From assembly GCA_030248295.1 (NCBI GenBank), contig JASANH010000104.1:186001-250000 (forward strand): a stretch of 64,000 nt of DNA, given 5' to 3'. Shown here in pieces: positions 1 to 11,194 of this stretch. A program made the position numbers and the translations under genes. The DNA is from Mesodorylaimus sp. YZB2_4. Taxonomy: Eukaryota; Nematoda; Enoplea; Dorylaimida; Dorylaimidae. A model generated the notes under the pieces. That model saw only the letters and a program-made list of their open reading frames with translations. It did not search any database and was not told where the DNA came from. Position 1 is the first letter of the stretch; the number at the start of each line of letters is the position of its first letter.

Positions 1-1301
1 CTAGCCACCCAATTTGCTCATCCATTCGCCGCTTTTACCCCCCCTCCCCAAACGAGAGCCAAATCCGCAATCCGCAATCAACAGTGCCGGCTGCCTCTCA
101 AAATCGAATCATGTCCTTTTCACTTATCCCAAATAGAACCCTCCGCGCTAATCAACACTCACCATTTCAATCGAGTTGAGCCCGAATTTCGATGAGGCCC
201 AACAAAACCCCATTTTCATTCTCTAATTGGCCGGCAAAAAAGGGGCCGCCTTTTCGACACTTGCCAGCAGCGACACGACAAAGAACGAGTCCAAGATATT
301 GTACAGCCAAAATGGTTCCTATTCGTCTATGTCGCCTTCTCTTTCGAAAACAACCCTTCTTCTGTCCCGACTATACAACTCCCAATCGCACCACCGTTTT
401 GCCCAACGACCCGCTCTTTCCTCGACGAAAGCCGAGCTGAAAACTTTCCGCCAGATGCCAAGCAGACGGCAGGAATGGTCGTATCCCCACCCGTGCCAAA
501 AGCTTTTTCCAAACCTACCCCCAACAAGCCGACAGGCGCCAAGCCAATCCGATCCGTGGCTGTCCCTTTGGAAAAATACAAGCAACTCCTTCCATCACTC
601 ACCTTCCTATGCCCCATCCGGCCAACAGCTGCCACCATTATCCCTGCCCCGACCCACTATTCGCTGTACGAAAAACTTCGATATCATCCCCGCATCGAAA
701 CGACCAGCTAAAATGCCCCTCGGCGCCAGACTGTCGGCCGTCTTTCCGCCTGCCGATGTTTTGAAAGGCCCCCAAACGCCGCCACATGTTCGCCAGCCGA
801 TCAGCAAAAAGCTTCTTTCAAAAATCTTCAATACCATTCTGTACCCCAATCAATTACTGCCGACTAAAAGGCCACGTGCAGAAAAGATGCAAAGCTCGGA
901 TCAGTTTTTCCAACTTGCTCAACCATGCATTCCAAAACACAACCACGCTGGCCTCAGATTTTATCATTCTATAAGCCCCCCCCCCCCCCCCCCCCCCCCG
1001 ATCACCATCGCCTACTCGGCCGGGCACTCATCCAAAATATTTCTTCAACATCAACTCGCGTCCATCAAATTCGAAAAAGCAAAACACTCAACTCGACTTT
1101 GTTGTAATTTATAACCAGCCCCTCTCGTATGGCAACTGACGTTTCCTCGGTCGGCCATCGTCCCCATCCTCGCACAACTGTTTCCTGTCATCATTTCCCA
1201 ATCCCGAAATAAACACAGCCCGACCCACACCACTCATCCTCACAGCTTAGCTAGACTTTTCGCACGCCTTCGTAAGTTGGCACCGATCCACCCCGACTTA
1301 C
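1..1301. other. Probable large intron of the metalloproteinase gene, running off the left edge
   Basis: The metalloproteinase exon to the right ends in a consensus donor at about 1301, so this stretch is most simply its next intron. I looked on both strands for the zinc-binding HExxHxxGxxH helix of the catalytic domain and did not see it, so the catalytic and hemopexin exons must lie beyond the window if the gene is complete. The open frames here overlap each other on both strands and look like chance. The only striking item is an uninterrupted run of 24 C at 976-999. Confidence 0.5.
976..999. repeat. Poly-C homopolymer tract
   Basis: Twenty-four consecutive C residues. Other C or G runs occur in the window, including 11 C at 48139-48149 and mixed G/A runs near 39370-39420. 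Such tracts are polymorphic and prone to sequencing and assembly error, so the exact length should not be trusted. Confidence 0.9.
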
Positions 1302-2090
1302 TTGTACGTCAAACGCAGCTTCTTCCATTTGTCCCCGAACAGAGTGTATCGTTTGAACCTGGATCTCCGATCATCGTTTTGAGCATCGGTCATGCCGCAT
1401 CGTTTCCTTGTCAACAATTTCTTCGTCGGTTCGTCCAACGAAGCAGTAACATTCAAACCAGCGTATTCTTGCAGTCGGGCCAGCGCGTATTTCACAGCCA
1501 CGTCCGAACGTAAATTGCTAATTTCGGGATTGTTCTTGGGCAAATATCCAAACTCCGTCAAATACGTTTGCTGAAAAACCAAAAGAAGTCCTTTATACAT
1601 TGCTCAACATACTTTGCATTGTTTCCTGATTGACTAAGCCCACCCTCATATGTTATGCATATATCAGACCCCACAGGCAAGACACCATCGTAAGGGCCAA
1701 TATATAAACAGTTGGAACGCATTCCTCAGCCCCGAAAACGAGTGCTTCTCGCACCTCGACGAATGAGCTCAGTCGAAAAAAGTGCGCGTCGGAGGCAAGG
1801 CATGGCTTATTCCAGGTCCTGCCACCACTTTCGCTCAATCCCTGTTTCGGAATGGCCAAAAAAGGGTCACCTACCAATTGGTCGTCGTAGGCTGCCGATT
1901 GTGGTTCGTAGTTGGTCCGAGCCATTAGCGACGGTCTGGCCGAGCAAGTACTGATTGGACACGTAGCCAACGAGATCAAGCCGACTAGTAGCGCGTAATA
2001 GACGCGCCCGACGAGTGCATGCTCGAGGCAAATTGCCGTCGTCGCTTGTTGGCCAATCGAACGACGGCGCACTTCTCGTCCGCCGTTCAT
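1302..2090 (-). CDS. Matrix metalloproteinase, N-terminal (signal peptide and prodomain) exons only
   Basis: Secreted or membrane zinc endopeptidase of the matrixin family, represented here by its latent prodomain. Exon 1 (2090-1755) starts at an ATG followed by a basic n-region, then a hydrophobic stretch (YYALLVGLISLATCPIS) that reads as a signal peptide or signal anchor. It ends in a phase-0 donor. Exon 2 (1570-1302) gives the peptidoglycan-binding-like prodomain: YLTEFGYLPK near its start, then ALARLQEYAGL, then KRCGMTD. KRCGMTD occupies the place of the family cysteine switch PRCGVPD and keeps the zinc-liganding Cys. The exon ends with WKKLRLTY, matching the usual start of the catalytic domain (W...LTY). 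That domain itself is not in the window. The Pro to Lys and Pro-Asp to Thr-Asp changes in the switch are unusual but tolerable. Orthology to a particular MMP cannot be set from the prodomain. Confidence 0.75.
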
Positions 2091-5000
2091 TTCATTACTG
2101 ATATAATGAGATTTTCTTCTAGAAATCAAATTTTCGATCCTTCCTCTTTCCGTCGCCGTTTCGCCCTTCTTCTCCTTATTCAAACCTAAATACAAAGAAA
2201 AAAAATGTGCTAGCCCTGCCGGCTAAATGCGACGATCGAAATTTTCACGCTCAATAAAACCGACTAAGCTTCAAAGGGCTCCCTCGCCGTCACCGTTTAA
2301 CCGCGCCTCCTCGACACTGCCACCATTTCGGTCTTCAAACTATGCACACACTCCGATTCATGCTCTCCCTCCCTGATGCGCTCAGACGCATTAAATTTTT
2401 ATACACATATTCGCAAAGTCGGCCAGACTTCTTACAACCACTTTCGAAAAAAATCTGTCTCCGACATTCTCCGACCCGACTAGCAGGCGTCTCCGAAAAA
2501 ATCCTACCAAAATCTTCATATTTTTCAAACCGGACACCTTGACCGAATAGGTAACACCCTCCTCCCTCGTCCAAGACCCGTCTATAATCCCGCGGCTTTC
2601 CTGCCAGCAAGAGGCATTGTCGGTCGATCACAACCACAATCAAGGACACCCTCCTCTTAAAGCAGCCCTATCGATGATAAGCGATTGCGACACATTCACC
2701 AGTCATCATTGACAATGTCGGCCTCTCCTCAAAACAGTCACGTTTTCGTGCACAAGTTTAGACTGAATAAAGAAACGCTGCCTTGGTAATCAACCGACTC
2801 ATCCATCCGCAATCAATCTAGTCAAAATATTCAGCCTTATCAGCCTCTTGTAAGTACCAGCTCACCGCCAGCTACCCACACGTCCTCCTCCTCAGCTCGC
2901 CAAACACGAGTGACAATGTCAGCAAAACCTGTTCGTCCAGCAGCACAAACAAAAACTGGCCGTACATGCAAATTGAGAAACCATTCTGTCTCAATTCGAT
3001 ACCTAGTCCAGTGCGTGTCCAAACAAAGTAGAGGATAAAAAGTAATGTCCTACCAACACGAATCACAAAACCTTCAAAAACACAGGCCAGGACTTGACAC
3101 CGAGTGTTGGTTACCAGTTTGGCTGACTGAAAATCGACAAAACTACCAGCCGACACGCATGTTAGGACAGGATCAACAGTCCGTATCACTTACACCTAAC
3201 CATTCAATGAGAGAACGCCCTGAAACTCGATCCTTTCACACTTGAACCAAGCCAAGAGAAACACTAGCGACCGTGCGTCATCACATCCAAATTAGGTAAT
3301 GGCATTATGACTCACACTTCCGTGACACTTGCTCATCAGACTGAAATTTCAAAAATACGATCAAGTTTGAACGCGTATTGACGCTCCGAAATATTTGACT
3401 CAGCCCAAAATCACCCTTCCTCAGCGTCCCAGAAGTTCCAGTATCTAGAAATCCCTAATTAGACTCCAAACCTACCCATCATTCTGGCCAATCGCCAAAC
3501 ACGCACAACCCGTTCGCTCGTCCTTGTCACTCTCAATGACAGCCCGTGCTTTGTAGAACACGAATTCCAATCTTGATGATTCTCACTCGCCTCGCCCAAC
3601 TCAACATAACGCACCGATCTGACCACTTTCTCCTCTTTTATCTCCCCTGAGCAGCCCATCCACATTTTCTTGCAATCATACATTCCTCATCATTCCAATG
3701 ATCAATCAGTGGGCGTTTTGACTGGCGAATACACCTGCCTCTTTTGTTTATATTTACAAGAGCCAAGGCGTAAAAAAATTACTTCTCCCTTCTTTTATCC
3801 TCGGGCGACACGTCATCCCATTTCAGCAGTGCAGCTTAAAAATCGAAACACGCAGTTTCACTCCAACTCTCTTTTTTAATTTTTCACTTCCGCTCAGCTG
3901 TTCATTCGCGAATCGACCGGAGTCGAGGCAGACCGGAATCGAGTAGCCATGACGCATACTCCCCCCCCTGTGTCGTACAGGGATAAAGGACGCCTTATTT
4001 CGTCGACTCTGTGGCAAAGAACAGAGGAAAGTCAGCAGAATAGTTCTCCTGTACTTGCCCCGAAACGAATGGCAAAAACGTAAACATTACTCGAAGATAG
4101 AATGAATGGAAACGTGAATCAGTCAAGTTTCACTTTCCGAAATTCTGCACTAACTTCCAGTGCGCCACTCATTTTGCTGTGCAGAAGAAGACGAAGGAAA
4201 TGGTTCGTAATAACTCAACACGTTGCACAACAGCCGACACCCGTTTCTAGTATTCCATCTCAAGCCAACGAGGACACCCGCTTCTCCTCGCGCCAGCTGC
4301 CCTCCCCTCTCCACCTCACTCAACTACTTGGTCCAGTATCGCACGGCTTTTCTAGTCCTTCCCACAAAAGAAATCTGCAAGCCATTGAAATGGCACCAGT
4401 CTCCACGAACTTAAAAAAGACGCACAAAACGAGACTTGAACAGAAATAAAATCTGACAAATTGAAAAAAAGCGAAACCTTACATTCTTCAAACTACTGGA
4501 CACAGACGTCCCTTTGCTCCAGTCAGCTACTCCTCAGACATTGGCCAGACGAGTAGGGATCGAGTAGAAAAACAACCGACACCAAGGCAACCAGCAACAA
4601 CCTCATTTTCATATGAAAGATTCTATTGACGCTAAAAAATTCAAATGCACATAAACATAAATAAAAACCGTTTTCTTACCTTTATTTTCATTCCATTCCG
4701 CCCGCACCTGGTGTCTCCTTTTCGCATCCTTCACATCTCGCGACAAACACGCTTCCAATTTCCTGCTTTCAAAAAACTGTTTCCTGTAAACGCGACGCAC
4801 CCAACATTAAACTCCATATTTTCGGACAAACCAATCGATCACGACCCACATAAGCTGAGAAAAATACTTTTACTGCAATCCCTCAATCATTTTTGAAATC
4901 AATTCATTCGATGCATTTGCCCCGAAACTCCCATCTGAACCTACATCTACCAAAAAACTCAATTTACATAATACTGCGACGGAAATCACCCTCCTACAAA

Positions 5001-5106
5001 TAGATTCCACACCAAATTTTCGCAAACATTGGCACGAGATAAACTAGACCAAGATCCAAAAAGGCAAAGAAAAGTTTATAAAATAAAATTCCATAAAAAT
5101 TTAATG
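2091..5106. other. Roughly 3 kb without a confident gene
   Basis: This is the gap between the 5' end of the metalloproteinase and the 3' end of the PIGL-like gene. Open frames are short and occur on both strands without family signatures. There are isolated splice-like signals on the minus strand: an acceptor before 4783, a strong GTAAG donor at 4679, and an acceptor near 4632 that would close a 48-base intron. They bound a short basic, charged peptide frame (around KQFFESRKLEACLSRDV). I could not extend it into a consistent multi-exon reading frame. Nearby at 4612-4523 (minus) is a 29-codon frame that looks like a bare signal peptide. I call none of this a gene. Confidence 0.5.
4523..4612 (-). 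CDS. Possible tiny secreted-peptide frame, doubtful
   Basis: The frame starts MKMRLLLVALVSVVFLLD and stops after 29 codons. It has a basic start, a long hydrophobic core and a short polar tail, which looks like a secretion signal with almost no mature part. It could be the first exon of a longer gene, but I found no good in-frame donor before the stop, or it could be chance. A consensus donor (GTAAGG) lies downstream in what would be the untranslated region. No family was recognised. Confidence 0.15.
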   Translation of the reverse strand: MKMRLLLVALVSVVFLLDPYSSGQCLRSS

Positions 5107-7318
5107 CTAATCGTGTAATCGATATTTCTCCTCGTCTTGAATCATGTGGTAATCGTTGGTCAAAAAGTATCGATTCCAGTTAAGTAACGTACCAACCTTG
5201 ACCACTGACCATAATCCAAATTTGCCCCGCTGCCATTCACACAGCACGTACAGCCTTTGCAGGACAAGCAACTCGCTCAACGATGACATCAGGCGACCAC
5301 GGCGATAACTGCCTCCACTGGACTCGGATGACAACCAGGAGATGGGCGCATCGAACATACCCCCTATTGATCGTATAATTGAGGCGCTGGTGAGCAAATA
5401 GATTTCCACGCCTAAAAATAAATCAATCTGGTTTTGTCATCTCATATCGATCGGCACCAAACCCAGCATCGACCGATCCACTGATCCGACTGCTGGATCG
5501 GCGACTAAAATTTTTCACGCTCAATCCGCTGGAAAATGATAATTTGTGGCATACTGAAGTGGGGAAATCCCGTTTTTCTCTCAAATCAGCATGCAATCCC
5601 ACTTTAGGCGCTGGTTAGCTCTCCTGTGTCCCTTCAAGTGGTCTGAGAGCGAGTAAACAGTGCCAGAGATGTCATCGCCATCAATCTTTTATTTTTTTAA
5701 GTGGATCGGCCGGATTGGATCGGGCCGATCCTGATCCTGGATCGGGATCCAGGCTTAGGGTCGGATCAGTCGATGCTGGCACCAAACCAATAAATTCCGA
5801 AAGATGGTGATACCGAGCGAAGAGGAGGAATATCCGATCTCACGAGAAAAAGCACTCACGTTTAGGAAGCATGCGTTTCCGCCACAAACTACCCACCGCG
5901 TCGTTGATGGCTTGTCGTCCAGAATGGTCATTGATCCCATCAGCATCGTAGGTTGTGATCTGAAAAAAAACAATTTCGTAAAAAAACAGTTTCTTCAGAA
6001 TTTTGACTAAATATCTACCTGAGCGCCAACTGGAGTAACGAGATATCACGAGTTTCACTAGGTTCAGAGATTTTGCTCACAAAAGAAGAGCTGATTTCAA
6101 ATTCGTAAGAAAACAGACAAAACTTTATCATTAGTATGATTTTCAAAGCCGCGAAAACTGACCCATTTCTATTAAACTGTCAAATTCAGAGGTTTGAAAC
6201 TGCAGAATAAATTCTGTCATTTTTGCAAAAGATGGGCGATGAAAACCCTTAAAATCAAGACAATAGATAATGAAGGGCTCATCGAAAAAAGGAAAAATGA
6301 TTTTCCCAGGTTCCTTCTAGCAAAGTTTGATCATTTTCACATAGTCTCATTACTACTAAACCGATTTACAGCATTATCAACAGAAAAGGCGAGTGATTCG
6401 AAATGTGAAAACCTTAGAATGCAACCTCTCAGTTTTCCCTGATTTCGGCTCCAAAAATTCCGGTTTTCCACACACTATTTAGAAATTCCTGACTTTTCAA
6501 GCCTTGTATGAACCTTTTAGAATGCACGAAGACCCAACTTACGAAATCCACGTCATAAAGAATAGCATACGATTGAATGATATGCATGAGCAAAAAAATC
6601 GGCCACGGATCGCCGGCTGAGTTGGTACGTTGGTCGGGAAATCGTCTAAGCAAGATCTAGCATAATAAAAGAATGTGAAAAAGTACTGCTTTCCTTACTC
6701 GTCCCAAACGAAAACTACATTCGATGCAGAGAGACCTATCGTTTCGCAAACAACGGTCACACACGACTTCAACCATGTGTATCGCTTATTGAACACTAGA
6801 AATAAAAGAAAAATGCACATAAATTAGTCTAGCCAGTCATCGAGGAAGTATCCAAAAGTGTCTTTACTTTCCAGAAGCGACCAGAATGAAAGTTTACGCG
6901 ACAGCCCGTTCAAACAACCCACAGACCCCCTTTTCCGTGCAGAATCACGATCATTTTCGGAACCACATACTAAAATTCCATACTTACAAGGCTGAATATT
7001 GAGAATAAACACTTCACAATTGTTCCTGAGCGTTGCAAATAATATCGGACCGAAATAAAGCACCAAATCCGAAAAATCATTCAATATGAACAAGACTCGT
7101 TTCTCTCTTTTGCCCGAAACGCCTCCACCATTGCTACGACCATCGAAAATCTCATTTTGTGGCGTTGAAACAGTAAAATTCGATCTCGTTTTTTCACCAT
7201 CTTCAACTGCTTTCACTTTTCCGCTTTTAATGGTGACAAAAAGAAATAAGAAAAAATTTAAAAAGACCAAAAGAAAAACGATGACTAGAAAAATTTGAAC
7301 ATCGTCAAACCATTGCAT
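5107..7318 (-). CDS. PIGL/LmbE-family protein with degenerate metal-binding motifs (probable pseudoenzyme)
   Basis: PIGL de-N-acetylates GlcNAc-PI at the ER in the second step of GPI-anchor synthesis, using a zinc site. I assemble five exons: 7318-6988, 6795-6699, 6645-6543, 5959-5860 and 5411-5107. All have GT-AG borders and compatible phases. Exon 1 starts at ATG and has an N-terminal membrane segment (IFLVIVFLLVFLNFFLFLFV), matching PIGL topology. The Rossmann strand KRVLFIL and the following helix fit human PIGL in order. So do LKSC...IGLSASNVVFVWDERFPD, DFITTYDADGINDHSG, KRMLPK and the LQRLYVL tail. What differs is chemistry: the AHPDDE position reads NDFSDL, GHSNH reads DHSGR, and the C-terminal HRSQ reads SLSE. 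The frame is otherwise open for about 340 residues, which argues against a simple pseudogene. Alternative: a divergent paralogue with the true enzyme elsewhere. Confidence 0.65.
5463..5779. mobile_element. MITE-like element with terminal inverted repeats and target-site duplication
   Basis: This 317-bp non-coding element lies in the last intron of the PIGL-like gene. Its left end reads CCAGCATCGAC and its right end reads GTCGATGCTGG, a perfect 11-bp inverted pair. The pairing resumes inside with TGATCCGAC against GTCGGATCA after a short offset. The direct repeat GCACCAAACC flanks it at 5454-5463 and 5779-5788, sharing the edge bases with the inverted repeat. The true duplication is therefore 8-10 bp, which fits hAT (8) or Mutator-like (9-11) elements. 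The interior is rich in GGATCGG/CCGATCC motifs, resembling subterminal transposase-binding repeats. No coding capacity, so it would have been mobilised by an element elsewhere. Confidence 0.8.
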
Positions 7319-7708
7319 TCAGTCGACCCTAATTACAATAATTCAAGATTTACACAGCAGGTCTCTCTCGATTCAAAGAAAACTTCAAAAAGTTTTGAAT
7401 ATTCTCCAAGAAAAATCGATCTTGACACGGCGCTTACAGTAAGATAAAGTTCAGATTCCCAAAAAAACACCCGGCACCATTTAAAAACAATTTTTTAACA
7501 AACTTTTTAAGCTAATATATTTTTTAAGTCCAGGTTTAATCTATTTGATAAAAACTTAACGTTACATCTTTTAAAAGCAATTTTCCTAAAACCAGATTCG
7601 GAACCTGAAACATGATTTTATTGTAGTAAGATCGATGAATTTTATTTTCTTCCTTGATGATCGGCGATTGATCGATCACAAGCGAAGTTCTTAGTTAAAA
7701 GATTCAAA
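7319..7708. other. Shared divergent upstream region, PIGL-like (-) and mL50 (+)
   Basis: About 390 bp of AT-rich sequence between two start codons pointing apart, so it probably carries both promoters. I see no clear TATA box at a sensible distance or any other recognisable site. Confidence 0.5.
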
Positions 7709-8509
7709 ATGCATCGATCAGTTCCGTACTTAGCAAGATTTCGCGACCTGCTTGGTCGATTCGGCAGAAAGGGCGACTCGAGCAAATTATCGGCTGAAGA
7801 ATCGTCTTCAGAGCAAAAAATCGATGACGAACTGGAAAATGCGAAGGAATTGGACGCTCTAAAAGCACGAGGGTGAGAAAGTTGGTTTTTTTCTACGTCT
7901 TTTACTCTTGTCTATTTGCATCTTGCATTTAGCGTCCTAAAATATGTTCATCCTTACGAACCGCCAGCCGATTTGGAAAAGAAACTAGTGACCATCGTTC
8001 GTGATCATATTCCTTCAGTCTCTAATTTGGACACCGATTCCTTCAAGAAAATATCGTTCTCCGAAAATGGCGGGAACGAAGTCAAGTATAAGGTACTCGC
8101 TCTCGCCGAAAACGTCCTTGGAAAGCGAATCCCGGCAAGTTGCCTGCACGAATTGCAAACGATCAACGATTTGCTAGAATTCTATCGTATTCCCGTCAAG
8201 AACATCACCAGTTACAGCGAGATGGCTCGGTCAAAGGATCGTTTGCCTTCGAACGTGCACATCGCCGAAGAACCGAAACGATTCCATCCATTGACCGATG
8301 GCGAGACGGCATTCCCAGGTCGATCGATGTACGTCACCGATCTGAGAGAGCGACAGTTTTACAAGGGATTTCGAGCCAAGAAGGAATGGCACGAGTATCA
8401 GGAAAAACATTTCGACTATGACAAAGCTCCTCCTAATTGTCCGTGGGATAAAAAGAAAGCTGAACGGTACGATATTATTAACTTTCGATTGAGACCAGAT
8501 TTTCCATGA
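7709..8509 (+). CDS. MRPL50: Mitochondrial large ribosomal subunit protein mL50
   Basis: A structural protein of the mitochondrial 39S/54S subunit. Exon 1 (7709-7872) starts with ATG and a basic, Arg-rich presequence (MHRSVPYLARFRDLLGRFGR) typical of mitochondrial import. A 60-base intron with a GTGAG donor and TTTAG acceptor leads to exon 2 (7933-8509). The diagnostic part is YVHPYEPPADLEKKL, then KVLALAENVLGKRIPASCLHE, then DLLEFYRIPV and LPSNVHI. This is the acyl-carrier-like helical fold of mL50, in the same order as in vertebrates. Vertebrate mL50 ends shortly after the LPxNL(K) segment, whereas this protein continues about 65 residues with a basic and aromatic tail (FYKGFRAKKEWHEYQ). 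I take that as lineage-specific. It faces the PIGL-like gene head to head and DNTTIP1 tail to tail. Confidence 0.8.
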
Positions 8510-8721
8510 TTCTAGCTCGTGACTACAACAGTGCATCAGTTTAATGCTATGCCTCGTGTCCTTACAGCTATAGTCAGCCTACATGAACTGTATCAGTCTA
8601 AAAGAAGTGGTCTCAAACACTAGTCCAAAGCACAAACTACCTGATTTTGTCACATTTCATCTCTAAATTCGGCAACATTCTTCGCAGCATACACAGCTGA
8701 TAACTAACCAATATTCTTATG

Positions 8722-11194
8722 CTACGCGTCCGATCCGCCCTCTGATGCCGCCATTGGTGACGCCTCAACATTTGAGTGGAACACGTCTGAGTGTTGGTCG
8801 TCGTCCGTGTGGCCTGGCTCATTCGGAGCGATGGATCGAGTTGGAGCGGCAGTGAGTCCGTATCTGGCCCGCAGATTTTCATAAACTGGCTCCATCTTAG
8901 CCTTGATCTTGTCGATGATAAAAGGCGGCAAAGTAAACCCGTTCAGATCGTTAATGTGAACCTCAGGATTATTCCTGCAACGTAGAGTCTCGTTTCAAAA
9001 AAGTAATAGATGGTATGGAGTCGAAGCTGTTCTCCTCTGTATTTTTGTATGGCAGCTTCTCGGTTGATCTCCACAGCACGACTCACCTGTACTCCGCCGT
9101 TTCAGAAAGTTGTATAATGTCATCCAAAATGACCAGAAATGCCTTTCCTCCGAACTTGACCGTTTTCTGTTTGTTTTCGAATAACCACATTTTATCGTCG
9201 TGGTCACCGATATACTAAAATGGTACACTATGCCCACTCCCTCTTCACGGCCAGCCACAAGCACTTACTCTGAATAATCCCGGGTGCTTGATGTAAATTC
9301 GTCCGCGTTGTGCGCTCAAGCCCAAAGCGCTGAAAACAGGCCACATGATCAGTACGGCCAGGAACATGGCGCCCGTCCAGCTTGTATAAGATACAATACT
9401 GTGGGTATAACCAGAGCAGGGGCTGACATCTCCCAGCCAGGGGAGACTATCGATCTCCCGACCGCCATGAGTGCCGCTTACATTGGGCAAGGGCACTTTC
9501 ACAAGATTAGTCATCAGGGATGGGTCCTACCAATCCACCTTTGCAACACCACTTACCTGTTCGCTTTCGATCCCAGCACGAAGACTGTGTTTTCGTCGAT
9601 GCGATTCGGATTCCACTAAACGAAGAATATGCATGTCGTCATGAAATACCATAGACTGGGCAGACTCACCTTGTCTGCATCCTCGACTGGTATGTCCACG
9701 GTTTTCATTGTACTTGACGTTGCCGCGGCGGCAGGAGCGCTAAAATCGGACAATGTTTCAAGACTGGAACCACAATAAAACGTTGTAACTTACCGTTTCA
9801 GTGTCACCGTTTCCACTTTCGGTTTCTAAAACGCAAATCATTGCATTTCTGGGGACAGGATCCTCCTAGATTACTTTTCTGAATCCAGCCGAGGCTTGGC
9901 TAATATCCGATTCCGTATCCGAATCAGCTGCTTCTTTCCGTTTTCGCAAACCGGCCGGAATATGCTGTTCGAAAAATGACGCTTAGCCTCGAATTCTAAA
10001 ATTCTTAACGTTGTCAAGCGGCTTACCCTGTTTACGATCTTCGTCGGTGCCGTATGTCCCTGTCCATGGCCGATCATCGACGGCGTTGCGACTCTGTCGA
10101 TGGTCGTAGAACCAGCGTTGCCCACTGTCCCTGCCGCCGCAGCATCGTTCTCACTAATTTCTACACGACCCGCCGAATACATGCGTTTTGCCTGACATTT
10201 TTGAAAGCTGTAAGATCTGGCAATCAAAGATTTGATGTGACATACTTCTTCCAAGATTCTTCGATGGACGATGTGGATGTCGGCAGTGCTTACTTCCTGT
10301 CCGTTCTTTTGAATACTAGCTATGGCTGGAGCCAAATATTTCTAAAAAGAGGCCAGATTAGTTTCTGTCAAATGCTTATTATTATGAGGCATGTATATGG
10401 ATAGATCTGTTTCTCAAGACCTTTCGAAAATGAAGGATGATGGGGATTAAGGCTGAACTATACTCGCAGCCGATAAGATCAGATGCATTCGTATCTACAG
10501 CTTTTGAGAAAAGTTTTTGCATCAGAAGAGAGACTTGACACAAGAATCGTCAGAATATCAGGGCCCATAGGCACGAATCGTCGAGTAAGGATTTGCGCCT
10601 TACTGTATGTGTTGTTGCTCATCTCCTTTAACCGCAGTTCTGGCGGCAGGGAACAGATTGTACCCACAGCACCAGGAACATATACAAGCACAGTACTGGT
10701 TTTGCATCTCAAATAAGGTCAGTGTCTCAAGAGAGTCAAAGCAAACATACTTCAGAAAACCGTTGAATAATCGCATCGATTTCCTTGTTTAATGATTTCT
10801 GGAACATGGCTCGAACAGCGTCCAATGCATCCTCTGATCTCGACGCCAAGTAGGCTCTAAAACGTAAACGCAGTATAAGTACTGTACGACCTGCTCCAAT
10901 ATATCACGATACTCGCCTGTTTTTAAGAAGCGAATGGGCCAGTGACCGGGACGGCGCCCTCTCGGTCGCATAATAGTTACAAAGACTTTGGAGAAGAGTA
11001 ATCCGAATGTTCAAATAATTCGGAGACGCATTGCCGAGCTAGAAATTTAGACAATTCAATCAAAAAAGCTTTCGCTCAAAAACTAAAAATCAAAACAAGA
11101 TGATCGAGTAACGGCTTTAAAAAAAAACAAAAAGCTTTAGGTTTGTCGGACTTACATGACCTTCTAATTTTACTGCTAAGCCGCCATCGTCCAT
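8722..11194 (-). CDS. DNTTIP1: DNTTIP1/TdIF1, MiDAC histone deacetylase complex subunit
   Basis: A nuclear DNA-binding scaffold that dimerises and assembles HDAC1/2 with MIDEAS-type corepressors in the mitotic deacetylase complex. It is read from about ten short exons starting with MDDGGLAVKLEGH. The N-terminal dimerisation region is DAVRAMFQKSLNKEIDAI...YLAPAI...RRILEE, the counterpart of the human helix that starts DLLRAVLQPSINEEI. A low-complexity Ala/Thr linker follows, with basic stretch LRKRKE. The C-terminal SKI/SNO/DAC-like DNA-binding domain then reads NENTVFVLGS-like (DENTVFVLGSKANR), ALGLSAQRGRIYIKHPGLFR, DHDDKMWL and LPPFIIDKIKAKMEPVYENL, all matching human in order. One intron (10916-10857) must use a GC donor for the frame to hold. 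The intron at about 9280-9510 contains a SINE fragment. The gene shares a 305-bp divergent promoter region with the helicase gene. Confidence 0.85.
9385..9475 (+). repeat. SINE-family fragment in a DNTTIP1 intron
   Basis: The segment around 9426-9460, with TCTCCCAGCCAGGGGAGA then TATCGAT, closely matches a block found in the larger repeats at 41.74-42.07 kb and 47.96-48.18 kb (there on the minus strand). Only the 3' block is recognised here, with no tRNA-like head, so it is a fragment. Confidence 0.6.

Noticed and set aside
227-1114. A 295-codon plus-strand open frame near the left edge
   Set aside because: It is low-complexity, overlaps other long frames on both strands, runs through the poly-C tract and has no family signature. 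It lies in the likely MMP intron.
3823-4017. Minus-strand frame around FIPVRHRGGSMRHGYSIPVCLDSG as a secreted-protein exon
   Set aside because: Splice-like signals exist, but I could not connect them in phase to a start or to neighbouring exons.
10479-10712. Minus-strand 77-codon frame between DNTTIP1 exons
   Set aside because: The DNTTIP1 frame joins directly across this interval (FSE to KYLAPAI) in phase 0, so the stretch is an intron.
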